Shown here piece by piece: positions 24,426 to 34,181 of a stretch of 64,000 bases of DNA. Below the pieces are notes generated by a model, which saw only the letters and a list, made by a program, of their open reading frames with translations, searched no databases and had not been told where the DNA came from. The translations under genes were made by a program, and so were the position numbers. The stretch is from Petrosia ficiformis (lineage: Eukaryota > Porifera > Demospongiae > Haplosclerida > Petrosiidae): the NCBI GenBank assembly GCA_947044365.1, contig OX345636.1, positions 53,113,746 to 53,177,745 on the forward strand. Reading direction: 5' to 3'. Within the stretch, counting starts at the first letter, position 1. Each line of letters begins with the position of its first letter.

Positions 24426-27328
24426 AAGGAATGTTATGACTACAGTCATGATTGTACATTCTACATGTGGCAGTAGGGTGTATATTGGTACATACATTCA
24501 TGATTGCATGATTAGTGATAACAATTGTTTTTACAAATCATTTCATATTATCTCTTTTAAGTTATCAATAACAGCTTTTTTATATGGTAGTAGGGTGTAT
24601 ATTGGTATGTACATTCCTGATGCATCATTAGTTTTTACTATAACCAATAATTTGAAACAAATCATTTCATATTATCTCATTCTGAAGTTATCAATAACAG
24701 CCTCTTTATATGGTAGTAGGGTGTATTTGTGTATATGCATTTATGACTATAGTGATAACATTCCTTTTTCCCATATAGCTATATTATAACCAGGCAATAT
24801 GCTAATTATCCTGTTATTTCATTTTTCTAACAATAGATTGGAAATTTAAGTTCAACTGAGGTAACAACTGGTCTGTTAAAATAACAAATTCATTTTTACA
24901 GTGTACATACGTACATATGTACGTGTACGTACGTACGTACATGCATAAATAAATAAAAGCATATGTATATACATACATACATACATACATACATACATAC
25001 ATACATACATACATACATACATACACACATAGATACATACATACATACATACATACATACATACATACATACATACATACATACATACATACATACATAC
25101 ATACGTACATACATACATACATACATACATACATACATACATACATACATACATACATACATACATTTATACCTACCTACATACATACTTGTACATACAT
25201 ATACATACATACTGTACATATATATACATACCATTAACTGGTAGATTTAGCTGTCTACACACTACATGTGCATCATTCTCATCCCATCCTGCATCGGTTA
25301 TCAAACCCCAAACACTGTTCGCACACACCTCAATAGTACCTTCACTGTCTGCATCACCTCCTACTAAACGAACCTCACCTTCCACACAATCTGTAATACA
25401 TTGTAGTGTAGTACATATATATAATTATACTGTGCTTATTTATTCCTACCATCAGGGCATAATAGACCTGCAGTATTACTACAGGTGAAGTGTAGATAGT
25501 TTGTTTTAGTACATTCAGTGAGCGTTTTTTCCCATCCATTGCAATTCACATTAGAATATACCATTGGTACATTTCCTTTACCATATGTGGAATTAGTATA
25601 TATAAGTGGTTCTGTGAAAATAAGGAAATAATAACTACTAAAACAACCAATTAATTATTATCTTCACCAGAGTTGACATAACCTAGCTGTTTACACACTA
25701 CAAATGCATCAGACTTAGTCCAACCAACATCACACACACTACCCCATACTCCATCAACACAAACTTCAACTCTGCCAGTCTGAGCAATAGAACCATTAAC
25801 TAAACGAACTTGTCCATCAATACAGCTGGGTTCTGTTTTATAAAGATGAAATTAATTCAAGGACTGACAAAAATGATAGTGTGCAATTTACCATAACATT
25901 TTATGGCACGTGGATGAGTACAGGAGACTCCACAACTACTGGAGCTGGTGGAATATAATGTACAACTGCTTAGAGTATTCTCGGTACCATATGTTGAACA
26001 TGAAAAGTAGTTAAAGAGTGAACCAGTATAATTTGTGTTAATATCCCAAATGTATTCATCAGGTGAAAGAAATCCTGTGATAATTCATATACATGTATAA
26101 TGACATTCACTTACATGATTATCTCTGCAAAATTGAATTATTAAAATAACAATTAAATTGGTTAGTAAAGTTGCAAAGATTTAACAATTAGTTTGTTGTT
26201 CAGGATAAATACATCTATGACATCTAACATCATAGCTACTTTGTACTAATTATATTAAAATACGTAAATCACTAATTACAATCAATTATTATGTCTAATA
26301 TCTCATATTAGATGGACAAATACGGTTTAGAAACCTACAATGACTCAATTAAAATACTTATTCTACTTCTTTGTACATCTATTAGACAGCATAAAGATAT
26401 TGAAATTAGGAATATAATTACATATATATCCATAACAACCTGTACGACCAATTAAATTACAATATCCACTATTCCCTGCACTATACTATCCAATTCAATA
26501 AATTAGTTATTTTAATTTTTGCAGTTTATTGCCACACTGACCAGCATATTGAGAGTATCCCATTTGTTTACAAGCTACAGAAGCTTCTTCATCATCCAAG
26601 TAACAAAATGGAGACCATTTTCCATTATAACAATACTCTAACACTCCTTCATGTGAACTTTGACCTCCAACAAGACGTAAAGCACCATTTGATGAACAAG
26701 AGGAATCTGAAGCTAAAATATTTAATTGCGAAATGTGACTGGAAAATTATATTATATAACTAACATTGTACACATCTAACACCTGCTGCATCATAGTATG
26801 AATTACAATCACCATAATAATAAGAAGTACAACTTTCAAGAGAATGTTCATCGCCAGAACACGAGTAATAATAATAACGATTATAACTCCAATAACCAAA
26901 ATAATCATCGCTATCATATAACACTTCTCCTATTATGAAAATACAATCATGTATTGTATTTATAATTATTAGTAGTGCATATATCACTAACTTGCTTTAT
27001 CATATCCTAACTGATAACAAGCTACATTGCCCACACTACAATCCCAGTAGTCATCACAGACAGAGTACCATGTTCCAGAGTAACAAAACTGCAGAGCTCC
27101 ATCTCCATTATCATCAGTAACAGTATTATACAATCGAACATCACCAGACTCATTATATGAGCAACTTGATGAAACTATGAATGCAGCAAAAAAGAACCAA
27201 TCCATCTATCTGTCTATCCATCTATCTTGTCTATCTATCTATCTATCTATCCAGTCTACAATTATTAACTTACATTGTGCCTCAGTTATTGAGATTGTAC
27301 ATATCAACACAACTGTTAGAAGGGACAT
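18483..27328 (-). CDS. SRCR gene A: seven-SRCR single-pass membrane receptor, 15 exons, 957 aa
   Basis: Exons (minus strand): 27328-27274, 27174-26992, 26929-26765, 26712-26542, 26074-25892, 25832-25668, 25611-25450, 25390-25232, 20765-20382, 20057-19893, 19796-19632, 19585-19418, 19362-19198, 19138-18808, 18735-18483. All junctions are GT-AG. Introns are phase 1 except the last (phase 2). The sum is 2874 nt, open throughout. Exon 1 is a signal peptide ([18 protein letters not shown]). Seven scavenger-receptor cysteine-rich domains follow, each split by a mid-domain intron; typical pieces are [15 protein letters not shown] and [14 protein letters not shown] short Ser/Thr stalk, one helix (about [18 protein letters not shown]) and a basic tail end in [12 protein letters not shown] proteins are extracellular binding receptors, often immune or cell-recognition; the ligand here is unknown. 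Intron 8 (4.5 kb) holds several transposon remnants. The paralog is gene B at 50784-61562. Confidence 0.85.
20070..20372. repeat. (TATG)n microsatellite in intron 9 of gene A
   Basis: TATG/GTGTATG repeats with GGATGGATGG interruptions, then (TA)n. Apparent open frames of Met-Tyr-Val-Cys repeats here are artefacts of the repeat. The matching intron of gene B has its own version at 59520-59920. Confidence 0.85.
20815..20984. repeat. (ATAC)n microsatellite in intron 8 of gene A
   Basis: Starts about 50 bp beyond the 3' splice site side of exon 9. The counterpart in gene B is 58940-59035. Confidence 0.8.
20985..21431 (+). mobile_element. hAT remnant: transposase C-terminal dimerisation motif between AATTAC arrays
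   Basis: On the + strand, 21172-21290 encodes [14 protein letters not shown], then [16 protein letters not shown]. This is the hAT C-terminal dimerisation motif (E-R-x-F-S-x-A ... R-S-x-L ... D-L-V). Both sides are packed with GTAATTGTAATTACA-type units. Nothing else of the transposase remains. The same remnant lies at 58456-58940 in gene B, so it predates the duplication. Confidence 0.65.
21432..23430 (-). mobile_element. Decayed Ty3/gypsy element in intron 8 of gene A
   Basis: Collinear with the 3' part of the gene B element (55400-58455). 21432-21578 is the 3' LTR in reverse, preceded by the polypurine region. 21880-22310 carries integrase remnants, with ENGYSP-type and HPWQKV blocks visible on the minus strand. 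An LTR copy in the opposite orientation lies near 22815-22975. 23010-23400 carries reverse-transcriptase pieces including [11 protein letters not shown]. The 5' LTR and gag part seen in gene B are absent. All frames are broken. Confidence 0.65.
23465..23880. mobile_element. CTGCAAAAA-type MITE, intron 8 of gene A
   Basis: Starts around ATAACAAATTTATTGGTAAG and ends ...ATTTGTTATTTTTAC...TTTTTTTGCAGTG. The interior matches the intron-4 elements at 26125-26528 and 51611-52390 (GGTTGTTATGGATATA, GAGTCATTGTAGGTTTCCAA). Confidence 0.6.
23930..24130. mobile_element. Fragment of the CACTGTAAAAA MITE family
   Basis: TTTTTAACCCTCTTTTGATTACATGAGTTTCAATTCCTC...CTAGCTAGGTAATGTTTACAAG matches the ends of the 34565-35142 and 54407-54975 copies. 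Only one end is recognisable. Confidence 0.5.
24262..24903. mobile_element. TIR element with near-perfect 45-bp ends and three inner tandem repeats
   Basis: CACTGTAAAAATGAATTTGT at 24262 extends about 45 bp and is matched by the inverse ending at 24903 with one mismatch. Between them three tandem copies of about 120 bp (GGTAGTAGGGTGTATATTGG plus a TTATCAATAACAGC block) occupy 24460-24760. It sits inside a GTAC/ATAC microsatellite. No coding capacity. Confidence 0.7.
24904..25228. repeat. (ATAC)n microsatellite, intron 8 of gene A
   Basis: About 75 ATAC units beside exon 8. Every frame on both strands is open (Met-Tyr-Val-Cys or Tyr-Ile-His-Thr), which is a repeat artefact. Confidence 0.95.
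26125..26528. mobile_element. CTGCAAAAATT MITE in intron 4 of gene A
   Basis: CTGCAAAATTGAATTATTAA at the left and the inverse ...TTAATTTTTGCAG at the right enclose about 400 bp. The right end lies about 13 bp past the donor of exon 4. The same element is at the same place in gene B (51611-52390), so the insertion predates the duplication. Confidence 0.65.
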
Positions 27329-27509
27329 CGTTTCTATTGGACTTACGTTTAATTTGGACAGGCGTATATAGAAATTCGTTCCCCCCGAACTAATTTCCAG
27401 TCTAACAAAAGGACCCCCGTAGTGTCCTGTAGATGGCCATGCGCAGTGAGCACATTGTTAGAAATGTTATAAAACGTGCTGAGTGTAATTACTTGGCCAT
27501 TCTGTTACA
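27329..27509. promoter_or_regulatory. Divergent intergenic promoter region, gene A / Ginger-like ORF
   Basis: Only 181 bp separate the SRCR start codon (minus strand) from the integrase start codon (plus strand). On the minus strand a TATATA lies about 35 bp upstream of the ATG. The block GAACTAATTTCC...TAACAAAAGGACCCCC (27385-27417) recurs upstream of gene B and, as inverted copies, at the far end of the Ginger-like element (28965-29035). The SRCR promoter therefore appears to overlap a transposon terminus. Activity is inferred, not shown. Confidence 0.45.
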
Positions 27510-28633
27510 ATGGACGGACCACAAAAGGCTGAAGAGAGAAAAGAAGGAGATCTAATACTACAACTTCCAATTCAGTACGTGCAGGATGGGACTTATTCTT
27601 CTAGTTTGTCTAAAGATAAGAAAATAGCCGTAAGGAAATGTGCTGTCACAGATAAAGAAGAAGTCTTCCTTAACCCTGGAGCAAAGACAGTAAAGGTAAT
27701 ATCAGCAATAGAGGAACAAAAAAGAGTGCTGATAGCCAGTCATTCAGACTCAACATCTGGTCACTTTGGTGTGACCAAAACTTATAAAAGAGTAGCAGAG
27801 CTTTTTTATTGGAAGGGAATGGTCATTGATGTGAGGAAGTTGGTGGGTAATTTATTTATAACTTTATGATGATAACTTGCATGTATGCTGTACTTATTCT
27901 CCTTAGGTAATAACTTGCTCTGTGTGTCAAAAAAGGAACAAAAAAACAGACACAGGACGACCTGAACATCTAGTTTCAATGAAGTCCCCATAGTACTATA
28001 TTGGTATGGACTTCATTGGTCCAATATCTCTCCACTCCCTGAGTGTATATTCTGATTGATGGGCAAAAGCGTTACCATCAAAGGAGGCTGAAGGAGTTGT
28101 TTCAGCACTGAAGGAGGTACTAATAGTTAATATATAAAGTATAATTTGTTAGTTATAGTCAGTTTTCATTAATATCTTTGGCCTATTATAGCTATTTTAC
28201 TTGATGGGGATTCCATCAGTTATAACAACTGATCATGCAGGAGAAAGAGTTGCGGAACAAGTTGAACAAACAGTTGACAGATGGCTTTGGAATCAAGCAT
28301 TGCCTCACACACCATACCATCCTCAGGTAAATGTATATTATTAAGTTATGAACATGTACTATACATTATATACAACTGCATATTTAGGCAAGCGGCTTAG
28401 ATGAACGTTATAACCAAACACTTGTCAATGTGATATCTAAATACGTGCATGAACACAGAGAGACCTGGGATGAGTTTTCAGGTGAAGCTGTTTACAGTTA
28501 CAATACAGCTGTGCAGGAGTCGACAAAACGTACTTCCTTTGAAGCTATGTTTGGCCGAAGAGGAAACCTTCCAATTGATTTCAATGTTGTGATGAACTAT
28601 AACATTTATGATCCATCAGCAGACAATGTGTGA
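27510..28633 (+). pseudogene. Ginger-like integrase, four exons, nonsense-mutated
   Basis: Exon 1 (27510-27842) begins MDGPQKAEERKEGDL and carries the His-His half of the HHCC zinc domain (ASHSDSTSGHFGV, YKRVAELFYWKG). After an intron ending at about 27906 come the Cys-Cys half (CSVCQKR) and the first catalytic-Asp block (IGMDFIGPIS), preceded by an in-frame TAG near 27991. Two more introns (about 28116-28190 and 28326-28387) separate the second Asp block (SVITTDH, then out of frame) and the Glu block (LDERYNQTL). The last exon ends at 28633. Clean GT-AG introns show it was once a spliced gene; the breaks show this copy is dead. Confidence 0.6.
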
Positions 28634-28639
28634 TCATCT

Positions 28640-28862
28640 TAACCAATGTCTGTCGAATTTCCCAGTAAGAAGGACAAACAGGAAGAATGACAAAGTCTGC
28701 CACACTTTTCATCTGCCAATTTAATGTTACTGTAGGATGCTCAGACATTTGTAGGATTAAGATGGTGAAGTGTGATGAATGTGAAAGCTGGTTCCATGTA
28801 GACTAAGTAATGATCAACTAGTAAAGAAGTGTTAACCATGGTACTGTAATGACTGTAATTAG
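28640..28862 (+). pseudogene. PHD-finger tail of the Ginger-like element, copy 1
   Basis: Aligns with the intact-looking tail of copy 2 (42060-42289). Cysteine blocks are present but the frame is broken by stops (for example TGTAGACTAA near 28797). Confidence 0.5.
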
Positions 28863-29073
28863 TTTGGGTTTGTGTTAGCACCTTTTTTGTTTAATTCAGA
28901 AACATGAATAATACCATTTTTGGTGAGGGGTTCTTATTTATTTCACAATGTCCATTTTTTTCAGGTAAATTAGTTCTGGGGGCCCTTTTTTGTTAATAAA
29001 TAAGTTCCAGGGGGTCCAATTTTGTTATGACGTCCAATTTGTGATTTGAAGGTGTGTTGCTTCTGTTGGAGTA

Positions 29074-29562
29074 CAGTGAAACCTCCCTTAGCGGACACCA
29101 CCCAATAGCGGACACCTCTCTAAGGAGGACTCTTTCTTGCAGTCCCAAACACACTTCTATAGATGCCCATAGATTGGAACCCTCTGAAATACGGACACCT
29201 CGCTATTCAGTATACCGCACACATATCCACTCTATATTGTGGACAGTATAATTAATTTTTTCAAAATTATCATTAATTTTATTATCAATTTATATTACTA
29301 TTATTGTTACACGATCTTCACTTTATCCGATCTTGAAGTCTAACAATCAGTGCTTTTAGTCTATCGAATAAACCTTTAAACTATTTCAGAAACACAAATA
29401 AATACTGCTCTGCAGCAGAGTTTGCCACAGGCGATAACACTAAAACTAATGTTTTTGACAATGTAGGTAAAGGTAATAATAAACCTCTGAAATAAGGACA
29501 CCTCTATAATAAGGACACTTTGAGCTGGTCTCAATGGTGTCCGCATTATAGAGATTTCACTG
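29074..29562. mobile_element. pogo/Tc1-type MITE, TA target
   Basis: CAGTGAAACCTCCCTTAGCG at 29074 is matched by the inverse ending TAGAGATTTCACTG at 29562, with TA on both flanks. GGACACC motifs recur inside. The same insertion is in the duplicated block at 42543-43014. Confidence 0.75.
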
Positions 29563-29608
29563 TATACGGGTTTTGTGAATTGGAGGGTGTTATACTGTAG
29601 TGGAGTGT

Positions 29609-29680
29609 TAGTCTGACAAGCCAGACCCTCGCAATAAGAGACCTGTGCTTCTTACCGTGAGTGTCTGGCTTGTCAGACTA
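29609..29680. mobile_element. 72-bp Mutator-like mini-MITE, 9-bp TSD
   Basis: Ends TAGTCTGACAAGCCAGAC and its exact inverse. It is flanked by direct GTGGAGTGT at 29600-29608 and 29681-29689. A 9-bp duplication is the Mutator-superfamily signature. Confidence 0.75.
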
Positions 29681-29796
29681 GTGGAGTGTATGTGTTTAGT
29701 GAATTGGAGGGGTATGTTTGGAAATATGTTGTTTCTAGTGGAGTATACATGTTTAGTGAATTGGAGGGGTGTGGAATGTGAGATCTATTCAGTGAA

Positions 29797-30780
29797 TTGT
29801 TCAATCATGGAAGGAAGCCTTACCTTATCACCGGTTGTTCTGTTCATAATCAAATGATGGAGAGATTATGGGTAGATGTTTTTGCAGGTTGCACAAATGT
29901 GTATTATGGAGTGTTCCACTTTCTAGAAGATGTTGGATTATTCCCTATTGAACAAATGTTTCGTCTGCACTACGTATTTTTGCCAAGACATAATAGAGTC
30001 TTGCAACAATTTCGTCATCGATGCAATAACCATCCTATGCGAATTGAACATAATCGTACCCCAATACAGTTATATATTCAAGGTCTATTACTAGTCAGCA
30101 GTGGAAGAACTGAAACCGAGACATTTTTAATCTTAGAGACGGCCATGCAGTAAATTAGTCTCGTGGGCCACGACCTAATACGAATGAGGTTACGAGGAAG
30201 CGGTCTGGTGACTCTCGTTGAAAGGTCGTTACACAATGGAATGATAATTACATCCGCAGTTAGTTTAACACTTTCAATTATTAGTGGTTAATGATGTTAA
30301 TAATTATTATTGTAGCTGTGAAAATATGGATGGAGATATTTGTTTGTGTTGCTCAGTGAGTTGGAGAAGCGAGGAGTTATTTATAATTCTTACTGCTATT
30401 TCAATCGATTTCTTTATACCAAACTTCTTTGACGACATTTTCCATACAGAAGTGTGAAAACTAACACCGAAGTGTGGAATGCGGTAAATAGCAATCACTA
30501 AATCTGATTGGTCACGACCAAAATCAGTTATAGCCAACGACCTTTCAACGAGAGTCATCAGACCGTTTCCTCGTTCGGATTAGGTCGTGGCATGCGAGAC
30601 TAGCAGTAAATGAAGGTCATATTACTGAAAATGATGACAGTATGGTCACTGTACCTCCGTACCAACACTGTCTCTTCTAACTGAATCACTCACATCTCAG
30701 CTAAGACAATTGATGGATGGGGTATGATTTGTACATTCAAACGATACAATTTTTAGCCAGAAATATATCCTGATATTTGG
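29797..30780 (+). pseudogene. Integrase-core-like ORF interrupted by a MITE
   Basis: The frame from 29797 encodes a peptide with QMMERLWVDVFAG, LHYVFLPRHNR and NNHPMRIEHNRTPIQLY. This is the C-terminal pattern of rve-type integrase-core proteins common in invertebrate and fish genomes; it includes the Glu (M-E-R-L-W) and N-N-H-P. The frame stops at 30153 because of the MITE at 30156-30602 and resumes after it (DEGHITENDD-type residues, to about 30780). A second copy at 43160-43455 lacks the MITE but has lost most of the core. Confidence 0.5.
30156..30602. mobile_element. 447-bp Mutator-like MITE, 9-bp TSD, inserted in coding sequence
   Basis: Terminal inverted repeats of about 75 bp begin TAGTCTCG. 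Direct repeats GCAGTAAAT occupy 30147-30155 and 30603-30611. The homologous site in the second copy (near 43268) reads GCAGTAGAT once, with no insert. That is an empty-site proof of insertion. Confidence 0.85.
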
Positions 30781-30789
30781 ACCAGCATG

Positions 30790-30857
30790 CAGTTGCTATA
30801 TATATAATAATATATATATATATTTATAGCTATATATATTATATATATATATATGTA

Positions 30858-30916
<59 letters not shown>
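30790..30916. repeat. (TA)n microsatellite
   Basis: AT/TATA repeat with a few interruptions. Confidence 0.9.
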
Positions 30917-30920
<4 letters not shown>

Positions 30921-31509
30921 TTTGATGGGAGAATTAAAGTGAGTTAATGTGTGAGCGGAGGCTTGTGCATGCGCACAGTGTACCAGTCAGTCCATTTTTA
31001 ACAGACCCACCACTCAGAAGAACAACTAGAGGCTGTGATCCACAGAGTGATCTCTGCGCAGGATGTAACATCGACAGCAACACCAACCTTGCCAAAAACG
31101 ACCTCTCCCACAGCAACTATATCAGTTGCTCCTATCACTTCTCACCTTCCGAACCCAAGTAAGCATACACTCTATTAGTAGTAGTAGTTGCTCTCAGCCT
31201 ATCCATGGCTACCAGTAGGTACAGGTTCCTCACTAGGTTTGAGATCATGGTTGTGGTCAAAGTTAATACATTATAGAATTATAGTGCACTATACATAAAG
31301 TAAATATTCTTATACATAATTTGAAGTAATCAGTATAGCAACTTAAATTGGTCGCACTAAGTCAATGCTTGGAATGCATACTCACCAATGTCCACCCAAC
31401 CTCTGACAGAATACCTTTGCAAATTTCTACACCGAGTGAGGACCCAGCATTCATCACACCTTCAGTGTTGTTTATCACTGACTACCCTGTTGTCCCTCTA
31501 CCAGTGGCC
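30917..31509. other. Unassigned DNA
   Basis: No recognised element. Frames at 30947-31162 are short and without motifs. Confidence 0.4.
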
Positions 31510-31930
31510 TCCAATCAGTGACTGTCTTGTCTATCCCAGTCTATCAATGGCTTAGTCACCTCTCTCAGCCTATCAATGACTGTCTCGTCTATCTCAGCCT
31601 ATCAGTGGCTATCTCAGCCTATCAGTGGCTGTCTCATCTATCTCAGCCTATCAGGGGCAATCTCAGCCTATCAATGGCTGTCTGATCTATCTCAGCCTAT
31701 CAGTGGCTGTCTCATCACCTCAGCCTATCAATGGCTATCTCAGCCTATCAGCAGCTATCTCATCTATCGCAGCCTATCATCAGCTATCTCAGCCTATCAG
31801 TGGCTGTGTCATCTATCTAAGCCTACCAGTGGCTGCCCTAGTATCTCAGTCTCAATATCAATCTATCAGTGGCGGGCTCATCTATCTCTCAGCCTATCAG
31901 AGGCTGCATGCTCTCGGGGGGGGGGGGGGG
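31510..31930. repeat. CTCAGCCTATCAGTGGCTGT minisatellite ending in poly-G
   Basis: About twenty copies of a 16-bp core (CAGCCTATCAGTGGCT), often in 35-37-bp higher units with CATCTATCT. A run of about 16 G follows at 31915-31930. The open frames across it reflect the repeat. Confidence 0.85.
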
Positions 31931-32387
31931 AAAGTAGGATGCTGTATCATCAAGAATAGGGGATGGAGTATGCAGCCCTGAACTACTGTGTGCGGAATAA
32001 CTACAATAATCCTGCCCACGTCATCTTCCCATTGGAAATTATTGTTTTCTCAGCTCAGGCGTTAGTCTCTAAGTTCAAAGACATTATGTGTCAAATGTTG
32101 TGGTGCGATGTTTGACTAACTGGTTGTATACTCCCCTCCCCTTTTTGTATTGTTACTTTCTATCTATGGCTGTCCCCTTTACCTCAGTTTTCCAGCTCCT
32201 TTTGTTTGAGTGACTTAGGCTTCTTTCTGCACTCAACAGCCCTAATAAGGGTACTCACTCTTAAGCCTCAATGGCTGCCTTCTTTCAGCCCTCTAGTGGT
32301 TGCCCCTATTTCCACTAAATCATTTATTCACAGTGCTCCACACTTGTAATCTCTCCCCCTCCCTCTGCAAGGCTCTCACTTGGCTCC
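31931..32387. other. Unassigned pyrimidine-rich DNA
   Basis: CT-rich and unlike the AT-rich surroundings. Likely the leader of the retroelement remnant that follows. Confidence 0.35.
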
Positions 32388-33170
32388 ATGCCACCACCTC
32401 AGGTGCTACATTCTCTGTTTCTGCCAACGTTTTCGGCATTAACCATGCAGGCTCATAGCCTTCCTTTAACTACTCCTTCAGTCCTTCCTCCTCTCCCTCT
32501 CCCTCTCCCTCTCCCTCCTGTCAGTGGAGACTTCCTAATATCTGCCAACTTCCCACCTATTCCAGTTAAGCTGGTTCAGAAGATCAGTAGGTGGGAATTT
32601 GTGGAGCTTAACCAGCTCCTTCCAAATAATCTGGTGAGTTTCCCCAACCAAGACTCAGAATTGGGGGATCAGAACTCCCCACAGAGAGGAAGAAACTCCC
32701 TCCAATCGAGAAGATTTCATCCTGGTATTTGGCAATGTTGTGCAACCTGCCATGCCACTACCCCCACAAGACTGTTAGCTTACATGGCCAGTATTCTCCA
32801 AATCAGGCCCCTCTGTCACTATCTCCAATCCCCCTTACACTGGTGGAGCTACTGATATCTCTGTGCCCAGATTGGACAGACAATTCATGAACAACATGGT
32901 TTTATCCTATTTTTCAAAGGGTTTAGCACAAGGCATACACATCAACTCAGAACCGTTACCTCCATTTTTGTTCAGCCAATAATCTTCAGCCGCTTTCCTT
33001 ATCGGAAACATCTTTAAATCAGTTTGTCACAGGGCTGGCTAATAGTTCTCTAAAACACCAGACAATCAAATGCTACCTATCAGGTGTCAGGCACCTTCAT
33101 ATCTTAGCAGGCCTTCCAGATCCCTTTACCCTGCCAATGCCCCATCTCAAGCTAGTGCTATGTGGTATTA
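32388..33170 (+). pseudogene. DIRS-like (tyrosine-recombinase) retroelement remnant
   Basis: A 155-codon frame (32388-32855) has a Pro-rich start, then FPPIPVKLVQKI and FVELNQLLPNNL. That pattern is common before the reverse transcriptase of DIRS/YR elements (P-P-I/V-P-x-K-L-V-x-K-I ... F-V-x-x-x-x-L-L). About 200 bp on, 33058-33165 reads CYLSGVRHLHILAGLPDP and HLKLVLCGI, like the N-terminal SAM-like domain of DIRS/Crypton tyrosine recombinases. No RT lies between them, so this is an internally deleted copy. Assigned from motif memory. Confidence 0.45.
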
Positions 33171-33371
33171 CAGAGTATATGTATATTCAGAATTATGTTA
33201 TTAGTAATCATTATCGCAAATACCCGTAATCAGTATTATAAATATGATGGATTAAAGAGGATACAATAAATGTACTCTAGATCTAATTATGAATTCACCT
33301 CCCATACCACAAATTGGACGGCCGAATTTTGGCACTTTTCACTTCGCATGCAAATCACTTACCTCCTGCAG

Positions 33372-34057
33372 ACTACGCCCTATCCCGCACGCAAAATGGC
33401 GGTTAAGTGGGAAGGGCCAGGTATTAACAGCCAGAGGTCATGTTCTTGTCCACGATTTTATGGACAATGAATAATTCATATACGGTCACGTTATGAAAAT
33501 AAAATAATAAGCGTAAACTGACATGTAAATTCTGGCAAAAGGGCCTCATCAATATATAGCTACAGCAATAATTCTCTCGGTCCAAATTTTAGAAACAAGC
33601 TTACTCCTCCAGCTAGCTGACAATATAGCCTCCGGACTACCATAAACTAGTGACCCTCGATGTGACCAGCACAGTCTTGCTGCTCTTCACCAATGAAGGC
33701 TGCATTGATCCCTCTCCTCTTCATCAGCACCACTTGATTCTTCATTATGACAACAACCGGAGATATTACAACGACCATTGGAGAGGTTCTCTGTCCAAGA
33801 TACACAAATTACCAAGGCAATGCTTAGTAAATTATAGATTTCCCGAAGCAAGTCGGTAGGACCACCAGAACATCGCTACCCGACAATACTGAGATTGAAG
33901 TATTCAGTCTGTTCCTTCTTTAGCAAATTTAGAGAAATCAGCATCTATTCACCAGACAATTACATTCATAACGTGACCTGATGAACTGCGGCAGCTCATA
34001 CCAGGCCCTTCCCGCTTTAACCGCCATTTATTTTGAGTGTGCGAGATAGGGCGTGGT
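33372..34057. mobile_element. TIR element with about 55-bp ACTACGCCCTATC ends
   Basis: ACTACGCCCTATCCCGCAC...AAATGGCGGTTAAG...GGGAAGGGCC at the left pairs with the inverse at 34000-34057 (GGCCCTTCCCGCTTTAACCG, ATAGGGCGTGGT). The interior of about 570 bp has no clear protein. Confidence 0.65.
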
Positions 34058-34181
34058 TTCCAGGCTACTCCCATACGTACGTACGCGTACTAGGTGATCA
34101 TAACACGTAGTATAAAGATATTTCAAATATTCACCTGTATTAAGTGTTATTTTTGGGTTGATAACAACAGTGAGTATTAAC

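Larger units (their letters stand above)
27376..29040 (+). mobile_element. Ginger-like integrase DNA element, copy 1 (defective)
   Basis: Outer ends share repeated blocks of the form AACTAATTT / TTAACAAAA / GGACCCCC (27385-27417, and inverted at 28965-29035). Inside is an intron-split gypsy-type integrase (27510-28633) followed directly by a broken PHD-finger tail (28640-28860). The Ulp1-like middle seen in copy 2 (40630-42030) is missing here: the junction is at about 28630. Assignment to Ginger is inferred from a retroviral-type integrase encoded with introns and without RT or LTRs. Confidence 0.55.

Noticed and set aside
24814..25244. Long open frames of repeated Met-Tyr-Val-Cys or His-Thr-Tyr-Ile (also at 19873-20337, 20787-21020, 53027-53498, 59614-59948)
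   Set aside because: They are translations of (ATAC)n/(TATG)n arrays, open in many frames on both strands and lying in introns.
31576..31981. Two 120-codon frames
   Set aside because: They are translations of the CAGCCTATCAGTGGCT minisatellite in two frames.
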